Origin: Salminus brasiliensis
Lineage: Eukaryota; Chordata; Actinopteri; Characiformes; Bryconidae
DNA: 64,000 nucleotides
Reading direction: 5' to 3'
Assembly: GCF_030463535.1 (NCBI RefSeq)
Contig: NC_132894.1
Coordinates: forward strand, 29,707,125-29,771,124
The notes beneath the pieces are model-generated. The model was not told the DNA's origin. It was given only the letters and a program-made list of their open reading frames with translations, and did not search any database. Shown in pieces: positions 12,101 to 27,000 of the stretch. Within the stretch, counting starts at the first letter, position 1, and each line of letters opens with the position of its first letter. Both the position numbers and the translations under genes were made by a program.

Positions 12101-15100
12101 CGACTAAATCACTTTCAGTGAAACCCCATGAGTCCACCATAATTCCTCCAGACAGTTTCCTGGGGGTTTGCCATAGTGTGGTGAGCGCTTTGCTGAAGAC
12201 TACCCTGCTGACATGCCCAGACATGTTTCTCTGAGAGCATGCGGCTCACCGTCTTTATTTTTAGCCGCATTATTCGCTTCTCACTGTTGCAGTAATGTCA
12301 TTCTGCCGGCCATTTGGATGATCGCTATCTGTTCAAGGGACGTCGCATTTGATGCATGTTCCTGCGTTTCTAGAGATTAAAAAAAAACCATCTCCTTTTA
12401 CCAGTCCTCTGACGGCGTGAGAGGGGAAGTGAAAAGGGAGAGCGTCAGTTCTGAACAATAGATAGAGCCTTTAATGGTCCGGTGGGGCTCTCAGAAAACA
12501 TTCCTTTCTCATAAAGGTAAAATGGAATCTGCTGTGTGCTAATGTGCGCTTGCAGTCGGTGAGGAGAGGATGTTATTGATGATTAGTCATCTTCCCCTGC
12601 ACCCACTCAATGGAGGGAGGTGATGGTGTGATCAGACCATTGCTTCTCTCTCTCTCTCTCTCTTTTTTTCCCTCGCTGGCTGGCTCACTCGCTCGTTCTC
12701 TCGTTTCTCTGCTGTCACATGCTGGAAGTTGCGACTCTCATCAGCGTGAGGGGAGGGACGCCGCGCTGGTTTTGCAATGGAAAATCCACACATCCACCCA
12801 GATTAACACCACTCTTGTTGTGGTCATGTGTCTTGCAATATTTATACTCAAAATAAATAACGGTCTTAAAGAGGCAAGCTGAATGTCACGGCCTGGGACT
12901 TTCCGCTTTTAATCTAAGCTGTACAGGAATGAGCGGGGGGACTGGGAATCAGAATAGAAGGCCTATGACCGAACAGAAACCCTTTCTTTCTCTTTTCAGT
13001 AGGCACTCCAGCTCAGCATTGGTTCGGTGTGGGTGTGGAGGCTGTCTTTCTCTCCGAGATGCATAGAGAAACAGCTCCTGGAGCCCCCAGGCTGACGCAC
13101 ACACACACACACAGAGCGAGAGAGAAGCTTGTTGACAGCTCATCACCACAATGCCATTTGGCCTTTCTCGGCCCGCCCCGTGCCAGACCAGGCTGCTAGA
13201 GAGGTCTGACTGTCCCACACTCCAGCGCTTGAAATATTTGTCTGTGTCCAGTGGAACTCCACTGTTCTTGTCAGCCTCTTGTGGCCTGGTTTTCTTAACC
13301 CTATTTTGAGTACCTTCTCGTTACAGATGTACTAATACTGTTTTTTGCGGCGTCCCAGTGACGTAACAGGGAGTGCCCAACAGCTCCAGAGGTCTGGGGT
13401 TAGGGGGTGCCCCTTCCTGGCTCTGGTCACTGTCCTTGAGGAGTGTTATACGTACCGTCCAAAAGCACACATGCTTACATGTATTGAATGTGCAGATTTG
13501 CCTCTGTGTGAGTGTAGGTGGTACCTAGTAACGGTCTGGTGCCCTGTCCAGGGGATTCCTCCCCCCCCCCCTCCCCACGGCTCTGGACCCAACGTGACCT
13601 TAGCCAGAACTAGTTTCCCCCTTTATTATTGTTACCTGTTCCTCTTGTAGAGACCTCCAGGTGATTTGAGCATTGATTCAGTGTGGGTGTGGTACAGGTA
13701 CAGGAACAGCTCCTGGAGCTCCTAGGTTGACACTGAGGGGTACCGTGGGGTAATCCTAGTCTATGCGGCGGTTAGTACCTACCAAAAGTGAATCGGCAGG
13801 GTCTAGGGGGGTGCCAAGGCTCATTGATGTGTAGGCCCCATCTCCCACCAAGACCCCCAATGTGTCACATCCTTTCTTCCCTTCCGCTTTGAGCTCCACC
13901 CTGCTTTTGTTCTTTGTGGATTTTTTATTTTTATTTTTTTTCCTTATTCTTATTTAGTTTTTAAATAAATAAGAGCAGCTGCTGTCTGGAGGTCCTACTG
14001 GAGGATTAACCACAGTAGTGTTTGGTTTCCATCTCTGAGTGCTTGCAGTGAAGTGGGCAGTTGGTTAATCCCATCGCTCTGACCGCTGAGTTTGCAGCGT
14101 AGGAGTGGGCCTGTTACTCAGTGAAGGGATGAAGCGCTGGTGGGAGGTAGTAGTTCTCTCTGTCCTAATGCTGCTATGCTTTGCTTTGTGAATGACATAA
14201 TAGAGCTCCTGGTACTTATGCAATCCATGCCTGTTTTCTCTCTGTCTCTTTCTTTCTCTCTGATTGTTGCATTTTGCAGTTTTGTGGGATTGATTTGATT
14301 TATTGAGCTATAATTAATTCATTAATTATTGTAAATACATAGTAGAAGTCAGTACATGCAAAAGCTGTCAGCATTTGGGAAGTAGTGACTGACGAAGCCT
14401 CTACAGCCCAGCAAGAGTCGTATTTCTGTTGTTTGCTGACTTTTCCTGTCCACTGAGAGCGAGGCCATGTTTATTTATGAGACTGCATTCGTCTAGCGTC
14501 AGCATTACAGTAATTGTCCAGTCAAGGTTCATATTTATTAACTCTCTCCGGATAGTAGTGATACAGAAGCAGGTCCCCACCTGTACACATCATTGTTTAT
14601 GGCAAACTGTACTGGCCATAGATCAGCAGTAATACTTGGGAGTAGAGCAGTCACAGCCGACAGTAATCCCCTGATTATTTATTTATTTTTATTTTTTTAG
14701 ACAAGCACACAGAGAGTAATTGTGGTTCAGGGCCAGCATTAAATGTTAGCCCTCTAAGAACCAGCTTTGCTTGACGTCTTTTGGGTGATGTTTGTGGACC
14801 ACAGTTTTCAAACAGTGCTACAGGTTCTCAGTTGAATTGAGATGGACTGGACTTGACTTTGATATTTAACAATATTCAATATTCACGTTTTGGTTCAGTC
14901 ATTGCTGTGTTTGGCTTTGTGCTTGGGCTCAATGGGATCTATTTACCAACAATTCATAAGAAGGAATGTCTTTAAAACCAACTCACGCAGATTCACAAAG
15001 AATCTGTCATTGACCAACGTTTTCTTATGTAGGGATCGGTTCAGTTTACGAGGAGATCTGTCGTTGTAAGAACAGCTGCGAACAATTCTGCAGTTCAACA

Positions 15101-17967
15101 GAAACACATGAATCTGATGTAGACCTTTCTCAAGAACAGGTTTATTGGATAAAAGATATTGGCGACAGGGGGGCAGTGTCTTGAGGAAAGGTGAGGTTTC
15201 TCCCAGGCTTTAATTCTTCAAACTGAAAACGGTTCTTTTGCAGTATCTCCCTGTGCTTTTACACCATTCATTTGTCTATTTAGTTTTAGCCATCATCAAA
15301 CTTCACTGTCGAGGAGGTTAGCATTACACATAGCTTTTGGGTTTTGGCCAGAAAGCTCAATTATTATTGTTTCCTCTGACTGACCACTTTGTTCCAGGTT
15401 TAGCTGGGGTCTGTCTTAAGCTTCTTCTTGAGTAGTAGCCCCATACAAGCCAGAATGTGGAGCTTATTTTGAAATGATCTGCTCTTCTGGAGTATAATAA
15501 TTACATTGAACGTAATTTTGAAAATCAGTTGATTGTTTACATTGTTGAAGAGACCAGTGTAAATTCTCCAGTGTCTTTGGAATAAGAAGATCTTTTACTC
15601 TGCTTTTTCCCATTGTCCTGTAAATCAGCAAGGATTTTGTGTAATATCTAAAGGTAATACCAGCTGATGGCAATATGATTGCAGTATCATTTGTACATCC
15701 TTATTACTTCGACAATTAACCAAGAGATAAGTGATAAGCTTAGTAAAAAAAATGAACTGCTATAAAACCACTGTGCAATCAGTGCATTTAAAATGACTGC
15801 CTGGCTTTCTTACTGTAAGAGAAGTCACTGAGAGGAGATTTCCACTGAAGCAATAATCAGCCTTCCCCCAGTTCATGTGACCTCCAACTTAGTCGTATGT
15901 GTCTAATCTGGCCAACTGCTCTGTGCATGTTGAATGCCAGCCACATGAAAATCCCCCACTTGTGTTGTGCCTACTCCTCCAGGAAGAGAGCCCGTCCCTC
16001 AGGGCCAGTACAGTTCTCTTTTGTTTCTGGTTAATGTGTAGCTAGTATTGTGCTGAACTCTGATACTCCTCCTGGCCGGCAGCCCTGGCATTAGGGCCTT
16101 ACCGACTGCGCCTAGCTGTGCTTCAGCTTGGCTGCTGATCAACCAGCTCCACTCACCACACCAGCTGAGGCCTAGCCATACTCTATTTGTGTGTGTGTGT
16201 GTGTGTGTATAAGGTGGTGCCCTCAGGCCGTCCTAATGTACTGTATGCAGACTAGAGGCCGTTGGATCACGTGGCTCTGTGCTCTAAGTCTTGCCGCTCA
16301 GATTCAGCATGCGTAGGTGGCCGCCCTGAAACGGGTCTGATGGCAGATGGTGCATTGTTGGAGCAGAGGGGTCGAGCGGAGCAGACTGGGGTGGAAAAGC
16401 TGCAGCCTAACGGCCATTATGCTTCCACAAACGCCAGGATCCCATTCCTCATCACATCTTATGGAACAGTATACCGTGATATCGCTCAACACCCGTTCAT
16501 TTCAGCAGTACAGTAGCGTTTGGACACTTGTCCAAATACCCACAGTTGCAGCTCGGGTTTGACTGACGGATCTATTGTTCTTTTGTATTAGTCTGTAACA
16601 TGTAAATCTCTGACCTCACACTGATTCGGTTCACGTACAAGGACACTATTCAGTGCATAATGAAATGTCAAATTTCACAGCGATTTGATTTGATTATTTT
16701 GATTTGAGTCTGATTTATTTGTAAAAATACACAAATGGATCATAGTTCATCCAGTCTTTACAAACGCATTAAAATATTTTTAAGATGATGAAATGCAAAA
16801 TTTAGGCTGTGACAAAAATTGATTCCTACGTGTGATTTTAGTTAAAAATATATATGAAATTAATTCATTTAAACTAATATAGCAAAACATAATATTTCAG
16901 TTTCCAAAAGTGATTCAGTTGAATGACGACCACTAGTCTAAGCGATTTCTGGTACGATGGCTCTTCACCGCACTGAGCGAGATTGTGGTCGGTGAAATCT
17001 CCCCCCCCCCCCCCCCCCCCCATATCTCTCTCGCATGACGGTGTGGGCCACATCAGCACGGTGCAATCAGAGAGCAGCTAGTGAAAGTGGTAATCATCAT
17101 GGAGAGACTCTGCCGAGTGTGTGTTCTGTGCAGTCTGAACACAGATGAGTCATCGCCAGGCCAGCGTGCGCCCCGTTCTCAGGGGTGTTACAAACAAAAC
17201 CACACAATGCGCAGCGTAGGCCTGCTCTGCAACTACCCACTTCATCCTCCCTGGATCCACCAAGGATGATCATTATACCAGCTGAAAGCTTCAGCAGTAG
17301 TTTGTTGATGGGTTTTAACAGGTCGTGAACCTGTGAAACGAAACCATCATGGCAGATAGGCTGGTGCACTGATCTGTCATGCCTAGGCCTCCTTACAGAC
17401 TGGAAGTGGGGTTGTGCTTTGTTGGGCTCACTCTGGCAGGTTGTGTTGTTGTTGTTTTATGTTGTTCACGAAGCGGCAGGTGCTGATCTGGTCGAGCAAA
17501 TCATGAATCCAGCCAGGAGGTGTGGAATGTGTGTGCTTTCTCTCCGTTCTGCCATCTAGTGGCAGGATGAATCAGCTCCTTCAAGTTGAACAGGTATTTT
17601 AGGACGTTTCCCATTGGGATTCATAGTTTTGCATTTGGAGACCAAGACAGCTAACGAGGAGATGAATCCTTAGCTTGTTGGAGAGCATCTGCTGTACCTT
17701 TTGGGACCGACGCAATTCACTGATATGGATGTTCACTGATCTTCATCTGCAAGTGGAGGAACGTTGGTCTCTGTGTGTGTATTCTACAGATTAGCCAGTT
17801 GTAAACTGATCAAGACAACAGATGCTTGCTTGGATTGTGGATTTATGTGGATGAAAACTAGCTTGGTTTACAAATTCCAACAAGAACGTTAAGCTGGATT
17901 AGAGAACCTTTTTACATTGTCCTGTTCCCTGTTGAGGACAACAGTATAATTTTTTAAATTTTTTTAA

Positions 17968-18002
<35 letters not shown>

Positions 18003-21000
18003 TGTTTTTCAATGTTCCAATAAAATGTAGAAGAAAGTGAGGGAGTGATTGACTTGACAGATCTTTAATTCCCTCTATCTGTTGCAAAATAAATAAAACA
18101 CAAAACTGCTTTAATTTTATTTTAGCACTATTATTGTCTCCTGTATGTTGTGTTAATTTATGGAAAATACATTGTAATGCTGTAGATTTCAGAACTTTAC
18201 AGGTGGTTAAGTGATTTCTCTGTCCACAAAGTAAGAAATCACTTTATCTAGCTGCATTATTCTATATGTTGGGTAATATTTAGTATATGTTAATGCTAGT
18301 CACTAATGTGGTAACATTTAGAAACAACGGTGGTAACCGAGGAAAGTTAGGCAAACATATATGAACATATACAGCAGAAACTGGATGTTTGCTAGAAGCC
18401 CATAATGTATTTTCCAATGGAACTGACTGTAACTGTCTTGGGTATCTTATAACCATCAAATCACTTGTTTGTAATGGCAGATTATTGAGTCGACAGGAGA
18501 ACAGTAGTTTCAGGGGCGCTGTAAGATGGCTAACTAGTTTAGCTGGTTAAAGGCTTGGTAACGTTATAGTTTCCAAATAGTGTGATTTGCATTTTCTCAC
18601 TAAATGCCTGGATGTGTTAAGAGTGGCATATTAAATCTATTGAACTTTGAAAGATTCTGTGGTATCACTTAAAGAACCATTTGTAGCTCCTTTTTTTTGA
18701 TGGCTATTAATTTGCTATGCAGGCCCCTGGTTTTGGATCAAGATGCAAGGAGATGATCTTTGTAACTTTGAAAGAGGGGTCCTTATTAGAGTACAAGTGG
18801 CAGGAGCCTCAGTCCCAAAGTGGCTAGTGTTTAGTAGGAATACGCACAGCAGTGACTGCATTGTGATTTATATGTCTAGTTAAACGAAAGACCTCAGTAA
18901 ACCGGGTTGGAAAATGTGATGAAAAGCTTGCCATCTCTCCACCACCATCACGTAAACACCATCCGCCTTTTAGTACAGTTCCCTGAGGGATGTATAATCT
19001 ATGCTGAGGCTCATTAATGCTGTTCCAGCAGCTCATGGTGGCCAAACACCTTAAGACGCGATGTTCATTTAACCTTAAGTTTGCCGCCTGTCTGTGCATG
19101 TGTAATTTTCTGAAAAGCTTGAATTTAGCGTCGAATTCCACACCCATTTAATCATGGCATTAAAAGAAGCAGTATGTGGCTCTGTTTAATGTGTTCAGGG
19201 CTCTGCTATGTTGGTAAATGCTCTTCTGCTCTCTTACAGCTGAAGGCCTGCCCCAGGTGTACTATTTTGGGCCATGTGGGAAATACAACGCCATGGTCCT
19301 GGAGCTGCTGGGCCCCAGCCTGGAGGACCTCTTTGACCTGTGTGACCGCACCTTCTCCCTCAAGACAGTTTTAATGATTGCCATTCAGCTGGTGAGTGCA
19401 CCTCTTGTCCTGGCTTTGTTTCAGTAGATGCTGTATGTAGAGGAGGATGATGAGAGTTTGTGTGTTCGTGTGTTAGCATTAGTCTAGCTTTTTGCACTAT
19501 TGTTACCATGTTCTCTATTTTGTTTTCCAATCACTGGTCATTCACAACCGTATGGTGCAAAGCAGCCGTCAATTAATGCAAGGAAGGATTCAAGGAGGCA
19601 AGAAAATATTATTGGACAAGGCAGTTATGTAGTTTTACAGTGTGGCACCCAGAAACAGACAGAATTTGTAAATATAGGAAACGGAGTAATTTTTATTGTG
19701 TGCCTAACAAACTTTACAAGATCTGATCTGATCTGTTTTGTTGTTTATGTACTATAATGGTATAATTTCAGTGCTGAGAGGGAAAAATGCCATCTTTTGT
19801 TTGTTGTAATACCTGGCTTACCTGGGATGTGGCTGTCTCAGTGTAGTCAAAGGGAAAAATTATAGTATAGACGGGCTTGTGTACGTGAAGCTTTGCTGAG
19901 CATCTATTCAAATCTGTGTCAGTGGCGCTCGGCCTGCTTTTGTTCTTGTAGCCACAAGTCTTCATCAGCTAGGAGGATATTGGTTGCCTGTGTGGCTCTA
20001 TGAAATGACATTTTCTGCCCTGAAACATTTATTGCTGTAAGATGGATTGAGTGACCTTGATGTAGATGTAGCATACGTCAAAATACTCCTGATGTCATTA
20101 ACCTAATAAATAAACAGGACACCATTCAATATTCTGCAGTGTGAGCTTCATTTTAAGTAGCGCTGAAGGTTAATGTAAAGTAAAATGAAAGGATTAACCT
20201 CCCCTTGACCTAGAAATTGATTTTAAACTCAAACCCGTCTGACCCACATGCAAACTGACAGTCACAAACATGAGAAGCCATGTTGTAGACCTGTTCTTGT
20301 ACTGCCCTGTTTCTTAGTGCCTACGATAGATGAGGCTGGGGCGACTCGTTGGCGTAATTGACGTCCTCGTAACGGAGATTTGCGTAACGTGTGAAAACCG
20401 GGGCTGTGTCCCAAACCGCGTAGTACAAACTAAATAAATAGCGTGTTCAAAATAGTGCAACTCTGCAAACTTGCAAAGTGGAGATGGCTCATCTGTCAAT
20501 TGCCACCTGAAGACAGTGGCATAACTGCACCATAAGTGCTGTCTTCATCAGGCCATGTTAAAAAGTAATCTGCATCGCTGCTGTTATGGTAATGTACCGC
20601 TGTACCATGCGTTATTTAACTTTGTTATTCAGCTATTTTATTATTCTGTTGATTTTAATGGCCCTGTATGAGTGAGAGAATAGCTTTAACTAACATTACA
20701 GGTCCTGAGATAAGAGAGAACATCCATGATGAGTTCTTGTGTATCGCTGCTGTCACACGCAAGCCTTTCAGAAAATTCTTTCCCTTAATCTGAATCTGGC
20801 ATTTTTTTACTCTCTGTGAGAATTTTCATGATGGATTGATCTATAGAAATGCAGCAAGATGGCTTGCAATGATGTCCATTGAAAGTTAACAAGTTTTTCT
20901 TTCTTCTGTAAATTTGGAGATATAAGGTTTTAATCTAATAAAGTCTGCGTTAGCTTCTTATCTTACAATGCCTTCTTTTTTTTTTTTCTTTTCTTTTTTT

Positions 21001-24000
21001 TTTTTTACTACTGTGAAAAACTGTGTTCTTTAATCCTTTCCTATGTTGGTCATGTTTCTGCAGATCTCTCGTATGGAGTATGTGCACTCCAAGAACCTCA
21101 TCTACAGGGATGTGAAGCCAGAGAACTTTCTCATCGGACGGCAAGGGAACAAAAAGGAACACATCATTCACATCATAGACTTTGGCCTAGCCAAGGAATA
21201 CATCGACCCTGAAACCAAAAAACACATTCCGTACCGGGAGCACAAGAGCCTCACTGGCACAGCCCGATACATGTCCATAAATACACATTTGGGGAAGGGT
21301 AAGATCACAGTTGCTAAAACGTCCAAATTCTACCCGTTCTTTCCGTCCCAGCAGTTGTTGATGGATACGGTCATAATCAGCAATAGTAATGTTCTAGTGG
21401 TCTTTGTTGAAGCAGGCTTTGCACATTTTGCGGTTTGTTTGGATGGGCTGTTGAAGGTTATTTGTTGTTCGATGTTTCAGAGCAAAGTCGACGAGATGAC
21501 CTTGAAGCCTTGGGTCACATGTTTATGTACTTTCTCCGAGGCAGTCTCCCTTGGCAGGGACTAAAGGTATGCCATCCTGCTGTACGTCAGGGTCATAGTA
21601 GATGTGTTCTCCCTCCATGAACAAGACTGTGAAATTCTATTTCACTTTGCAGGCTGACACGTTAAAGGAGCGGTATCAGAAAATCGGGGACACAAAACGG
21701 AACACTCCTATTGAAGTTCTCTGTGAGAACTTTCCAGGTAGAATTTCTTTCTTTCATTCATTCATGTATTCATTGAACTTCAAGTTGTACTTGACTTGAA
21801 AAACCTGTGCTGCATTCGTTTGGTGGCATTCTCACGTGTCTTCACCTGCTGATCAAAGAGATGATTCTTTGTAGTCAAGTGTTGTACTGCTCAACATTGT
21901 ACTCCTTGTTATTCCAGAGGAGATGGCTACTTACCTACGCTATGTGCGGCGGTTGGATTTCTTTGAAAAGCCAGACTACGAGTACTTGAGGACCTTGTTC
22001 ACGGAGCTGTTTGAGCGAAAAGGATACACGTTTGATTACACCTATGACTGGGTTGGCAGGCAAATCGTAAGTAAATGTTTCATTTGTTTTCAGGCTTTTT
22101 TTTTTTTGTAGGTTTTTTTTTCCTGTGCATCACAAAATTCACAATCCCTCTCTGTTTTGGTCGCGAAGCCGACACCAGTTGGGTCTGTCCATGTGGACTC
22201 AGGAGCATCAGCAGTCACCCGTGAGAGCCACACACACCGAGACAGACCGTCCCAGCATCAACCCCTGAGGAACCAGGTAAGGAGCATTGTTTCTTCCCTA
22301 CCTACCAGGGAAGAGTCCACCCTGCTAGGATCACTTACCTAAACCAAAATCAACTTTTACTGGGCAGGCAGCAAAGGGGTGTCGCAAGTTCGAATCCTAA
22401 ACCATGCCGCTTTCTCATCTGCATCATAATGGGGTCCAGAGTCCGAGAGAGCACAATTGGCCTTGCTCTCTCCAGGTCTGGGCACTCTCTACCCTCATCA
22501 CTCTTACAGGTATCTATGAGCTAGGGACCTAATGCTTTCCGCAGAGCGCGTCGGATGCCTGGTAATGCTGCATCTGTGTTTCAAAAAGAGGCTGTATCTG
22601 GGCGAAGCATGTGTACCCTTCTAGTGCTAGGGGAGTTATGAACGTGTGGGTTAATTGAAGTATCTAATTAGGGATAAAAATGAATGACAAGCAATTAAAT
22701 TGAGTGCATCAGGTTGCTGCACATTTAAGTTTCTTGATCTGACTAAATGCATATAAAATTCATTGGGTAAAAATACTGTACCAATACTTTTACTTAAGTA
22801 CATTTCCCTGTGTCTTCTCCACCCGTGGAAAAAAAGAAATAGCTACAGACCGACCCTCTGACCACCCTTTTGTATAATAAGCATGACCACTGTATGAATG
22901 AGGTAATTGGTCCACTACACTGGATGTTGCGCTATACACTAGAAGTCCCAACAGTGGCACTACGGCGCCACGCCGTTACCAGCACACTGACCACCAGTGC
23001 TAAAGCTGCTGCCCAGCATGCAGAGCCCACTTAGAGCCCATCCCATGCTTCAGAAAGCGCACAGGCCGCAGAAGGCTTTTGAATATGTATAAACACATAC
23101 ATATTAGAATTGTCCTGTAATCTGCTTTTTTGGGCTGCTGTTTTAAGTACAAGCCAGCTTTTGAGTGTTTTACTGACGTGTTCCTCAACATATGCATTTG
23201 CAAGTGATGATTTCAGAGAGCATAAAGAGTTCAGATTTAAAGAGATGGGAGCTAAAGCGTTCCTTCATGTGTAGAAGAAAAACACCCACTCTTATTACCC
23301 TGCCAGTGTTGGTAATACAGTCTCGAAGGGAATCATGCAGCATTACATGGTATATAATTGACTCTAAGCAACAGTTTATTGTGCTCATTACTAAGGGAAA
23401 TATCCCTATAGACTCAGAATGAGAACACCTTTCATTCTTGGCACCTTATTGAACATGGAGGTTTTAAACACATGGGCCTCCTTACTGTATTACAAATGAC
23501 CTGTGTTGATTAGGGGAGTAACGGTGCACAGAAGTCACAGTTCGGTTCAGTCCAGTACAGTGGGGTTGGAAAGCAACAAAACCCCTCAAATACATGAGCT
23601 AGGTCTCCTTTCATTTGTTTTAGTTACACTTTTTCACCTAGTGTAGTTTAACCCCCCCTGAGGTAACGGGTACAGCTTGAAGTTTTTTAAGCAGTAAAAT
23701 GCAAGTTTAGCATTGATTCCATGATTTTAAAATAAGATGGAAAAGGGCAAAATGTTGGTTGGTTGTCATTTCACAAACAGAACAGTGAGTGCTGAAGGTT
23801 GAAGAAAAAGAGGGGGACAGCCAACAAAACTACAGTACTACTATAGTGTGATGCTTATAAATTCCCTACAATTCCCACAGTACCCTGCAAATCCATACTG
23901 TACTTGCTATTGTAGCAATTCTACCTTAAAACAGCAGCTTGAGAATCATGGTGATGCTCCACTGACCAAACTTTGGAAAATTGTCTCTCACCATGTGTTT

Positions 24001-27000
24001 TGCTGCTTTTATGATGGTGGTCTAAAAATTGAACTACCCTCCCCAACTGTTGGAGGAGCCCAGGAGCTAAAAATGACAATTCTCACATGATGCTGCTTTA
24101 AGGTTTACAGGTGAAACCGCTTACCAAACTGTGACAACAGTACAGTGATGATACTGTACGAACACACGCACCGTTACACCCCTAGTGTTGATAGATCTGT
24201 TTTCTATTGTGAAACATGGAGATATTTTTTCTTTTTACCCCAACCAATGATAAAGTAAACTCTAAGCTCTCAATAGAAAATTAACTGTGCATTCAAAGGC
24301 TAATCTGATCCCTGAATTGATGATGAATATTGCAACAGATCAGCTCTCTGAAGGCCTTTTCTCCCTCTTTTGAGAGCGGTTTTCTTGGCTATTGTTGCGG
24401 GGGGAGGGGGAGGTTTGCCTGTTGGTTTGACTGGACGGTCACTCTGTCACTAATGCTGTTTCCTGGCTTTGCCTTGGCTGTTTTTATTTATTTATTTATT
24501 GCTGGTTTCTATTCCCGTGCCGCGCTGCATGCCACCTGGCCTCACGCTGCCCGCTCATGCTCACTCGCCTCTCCACACCTCCCCTCCCTTCCTGCACCTC
24601 CTCCGCCTGAGCAGACGGCCGCATCCGACCGCAGAGGAGCATGGGAGGTGCAGCCCAACCGCCAAGCAAACTCCTACCTGACCTCCCACCTGGCGTCGGA
24701 CAGGCACGGGGGTTCAGTGCAGGTACCTCTTTACCGCCATCCTTCTCCAACCCCTGCCCTCTCCGGCCCCCAACTCCACTCTCCCCTCTTCCTGTGTGTG
24801 TCTGTGTGCCCTGCTTCCAGTGTAGTGTCCAGGGTATCATTGAAAAGAATTAAAACTGTTGTTTTTTATTTTGCTTTTTTGGTAAACAGGGCATTGAATA
24901 TGAGTAAATATCTGAAATATGATCTGCAGAGGTCTAAAGCGCTACATTTTTATTGTATTACATATTGTATAGCCAGAGAATATACCTCCAGTCAGATGCA
25001 GTATACAATTAAGACGCCACAGAGATACAAATCTGATCACTCTGACTACTTCAGGAGGTGGTCCGAGACGCATTTGAGCCCCATTGTCTCTAAAATCTTA
25101 TCAGGATACAATCTAGATACTGGTCAAATGAAGTGACCAGGTGTAGACAGGGTCTAGATGTTCATTTAGCAGTATTGAGAGTTTAATTTGGTTTGCTCTT
25201 GATTGTTGAAGTGAGTGGTATCAACATGGCAAGCTCCAAAGAGCTATCTGAGGCCTTCAGAAAGGAGGTTGTGTAATTGAGTCTGGAAAGGGACTTAAAC
25301 AGGTCTCAGAACAGTTAGTAATCAGTCGTTCCACTGTCTTCTAAATTAAAAATAAAATTAATAAATAAAAATACTGCCAACATGGGCAAATCAGGCCATT
25401 CCAGCAAGTTTCTCCAAAGTCTCCAAGACTCCAAAGTCTCCAAAAATACAGGTGAATTGACAGAATCCTGCACCTAATACTTGGGGTTACACATAGGGCT
25501 GGGCCCTTAACCTGTACTGTTAATGACCCACTACATTTCAAGCGCCTACCTGATGACCCCTATGAAGAGCTTGCGATTTAATGGATGTCTACATTGCAAG
25601 ATGCTTTGTATATTTCCATGTTGCCATAGCCTCATATCAGCATTAAAAATGGCTTAAATTGTCATTAAAAAGGCATTAGAAAGTGTTCTCAGCATAGAAT
25701 TGGCTGATACCTGCAGAGACCCAGGGTGTCCCACCTACATGATCCATTAGGTGGTCATGTGGCAGCCTGCTCTTCTTTATCAGGATCTCCCAGCCACTAG
25801 CAGCAGGGGTCAGGCATGTCATCCTCCATATGATGAGCTTCTCCTTGGGGCCCCTAATTCTCAGGGGCATGAGCAGGGTGTATTAACACCTGCTGTCTAA
25901 CAGATGCTCCGCGGCAGCCGAGAAGCACACAACAGTGGCTTATTTAGTGTATTAGAAGCAGGAGGGTTGTGGCCGTTCTTGTAGTCATTGGAGCTTTATT
26001 TCTGTAGGAAAGCAGGCCGTAGTCTTACAGTGCTTAAGTGGTGCAGTAAGTGCTAACTTTTTCCCTCTTGTGCTTCAGGTGGTTAGCTCGACTAATGGGG
26101 AACTGAATGCAGACGACCCGTTGGCGGCCCACTCCAATGCTCCAATCACAGTGCAAGCAGAGGTGGAAGTGGTGGACGAGGCTAAGTATGTGTTCCTACA
26201 TGCGTTCATTTCTCTTGCGGTCATGTTCTGTCATCTTGGTTTTGCTTGAGGTGTGGTTAAAGTATAAGATGAGGGGCATGAGGGAGGGTTCTTTTTCGCC
26301 CCCTTAGGACCCTGTTATTGTATACAGTTGCAGGATCATGAACAGGAGTACGCAGATGCATTGGTGGTTCTTGTGTAATTCTAAACCATCCCAGCTAAGT
26401 TCTGGGTGACAGTTTGGGGGTATTTATCTGTGGCTACACCTCCTAATGACTTTGTACTTATGTACAGTTGTTTGAACTAATGATCTTGGAGGCTGCAGTT
26501 GTTCAGAAATGGCTCCAATAGACATTCCTGACTTGCACTCTGCACTGAGCATGTGGGGTTTTCTCATTGCACTGTGTGCTGCTCAAACAAACCCTTTTTA
26601 TGAGGGCACAGAGAAGCTGTTAGCTGCAGTCAATCATGATGATCACTAACAGGAAGTTAGGAGGCTTAGACAAACTATTTTTTACAAACTTTTAGCACAT
26701 TTGAATTAAACCTTAAATAGGCATTTGTATATTTTTTGACCCTGTGTTGGTTAAAAAAAAACAACCCAAAAATATATTAAGTTCTGTTGTTGAGTGCAAG
26801 ATATTCAGAACTGGAAGTCATACATACTTTTTACAGCAACTGACAATTACACAACAATTTAAAAGTTTGGGACATTTGCAGCAACTCTGTGTTATCTATA
26901 CTGATTCTTACCAATATCTGAATTTTTAAGTATGTTCCTGTGTCCCAAAGATGAGTCTTGTATAGTAGGAAATGCTTATACTCACACATGCATTCATAGT

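Noticed and set aside
21043..21564. 173-codon frame joining two csnk1g1 exons through the intron
   Set aside because: After 21298 the frame runs into intron; the real downstream exon (21481-21566) is read in another frame after splicing.
24330..25136. 268-codon frame around the csnk1g1 cassette exon
   Set aside because: Only 24615-24722 is bounded by splice sites and joins in phase; the rest is intron that happens to be open.
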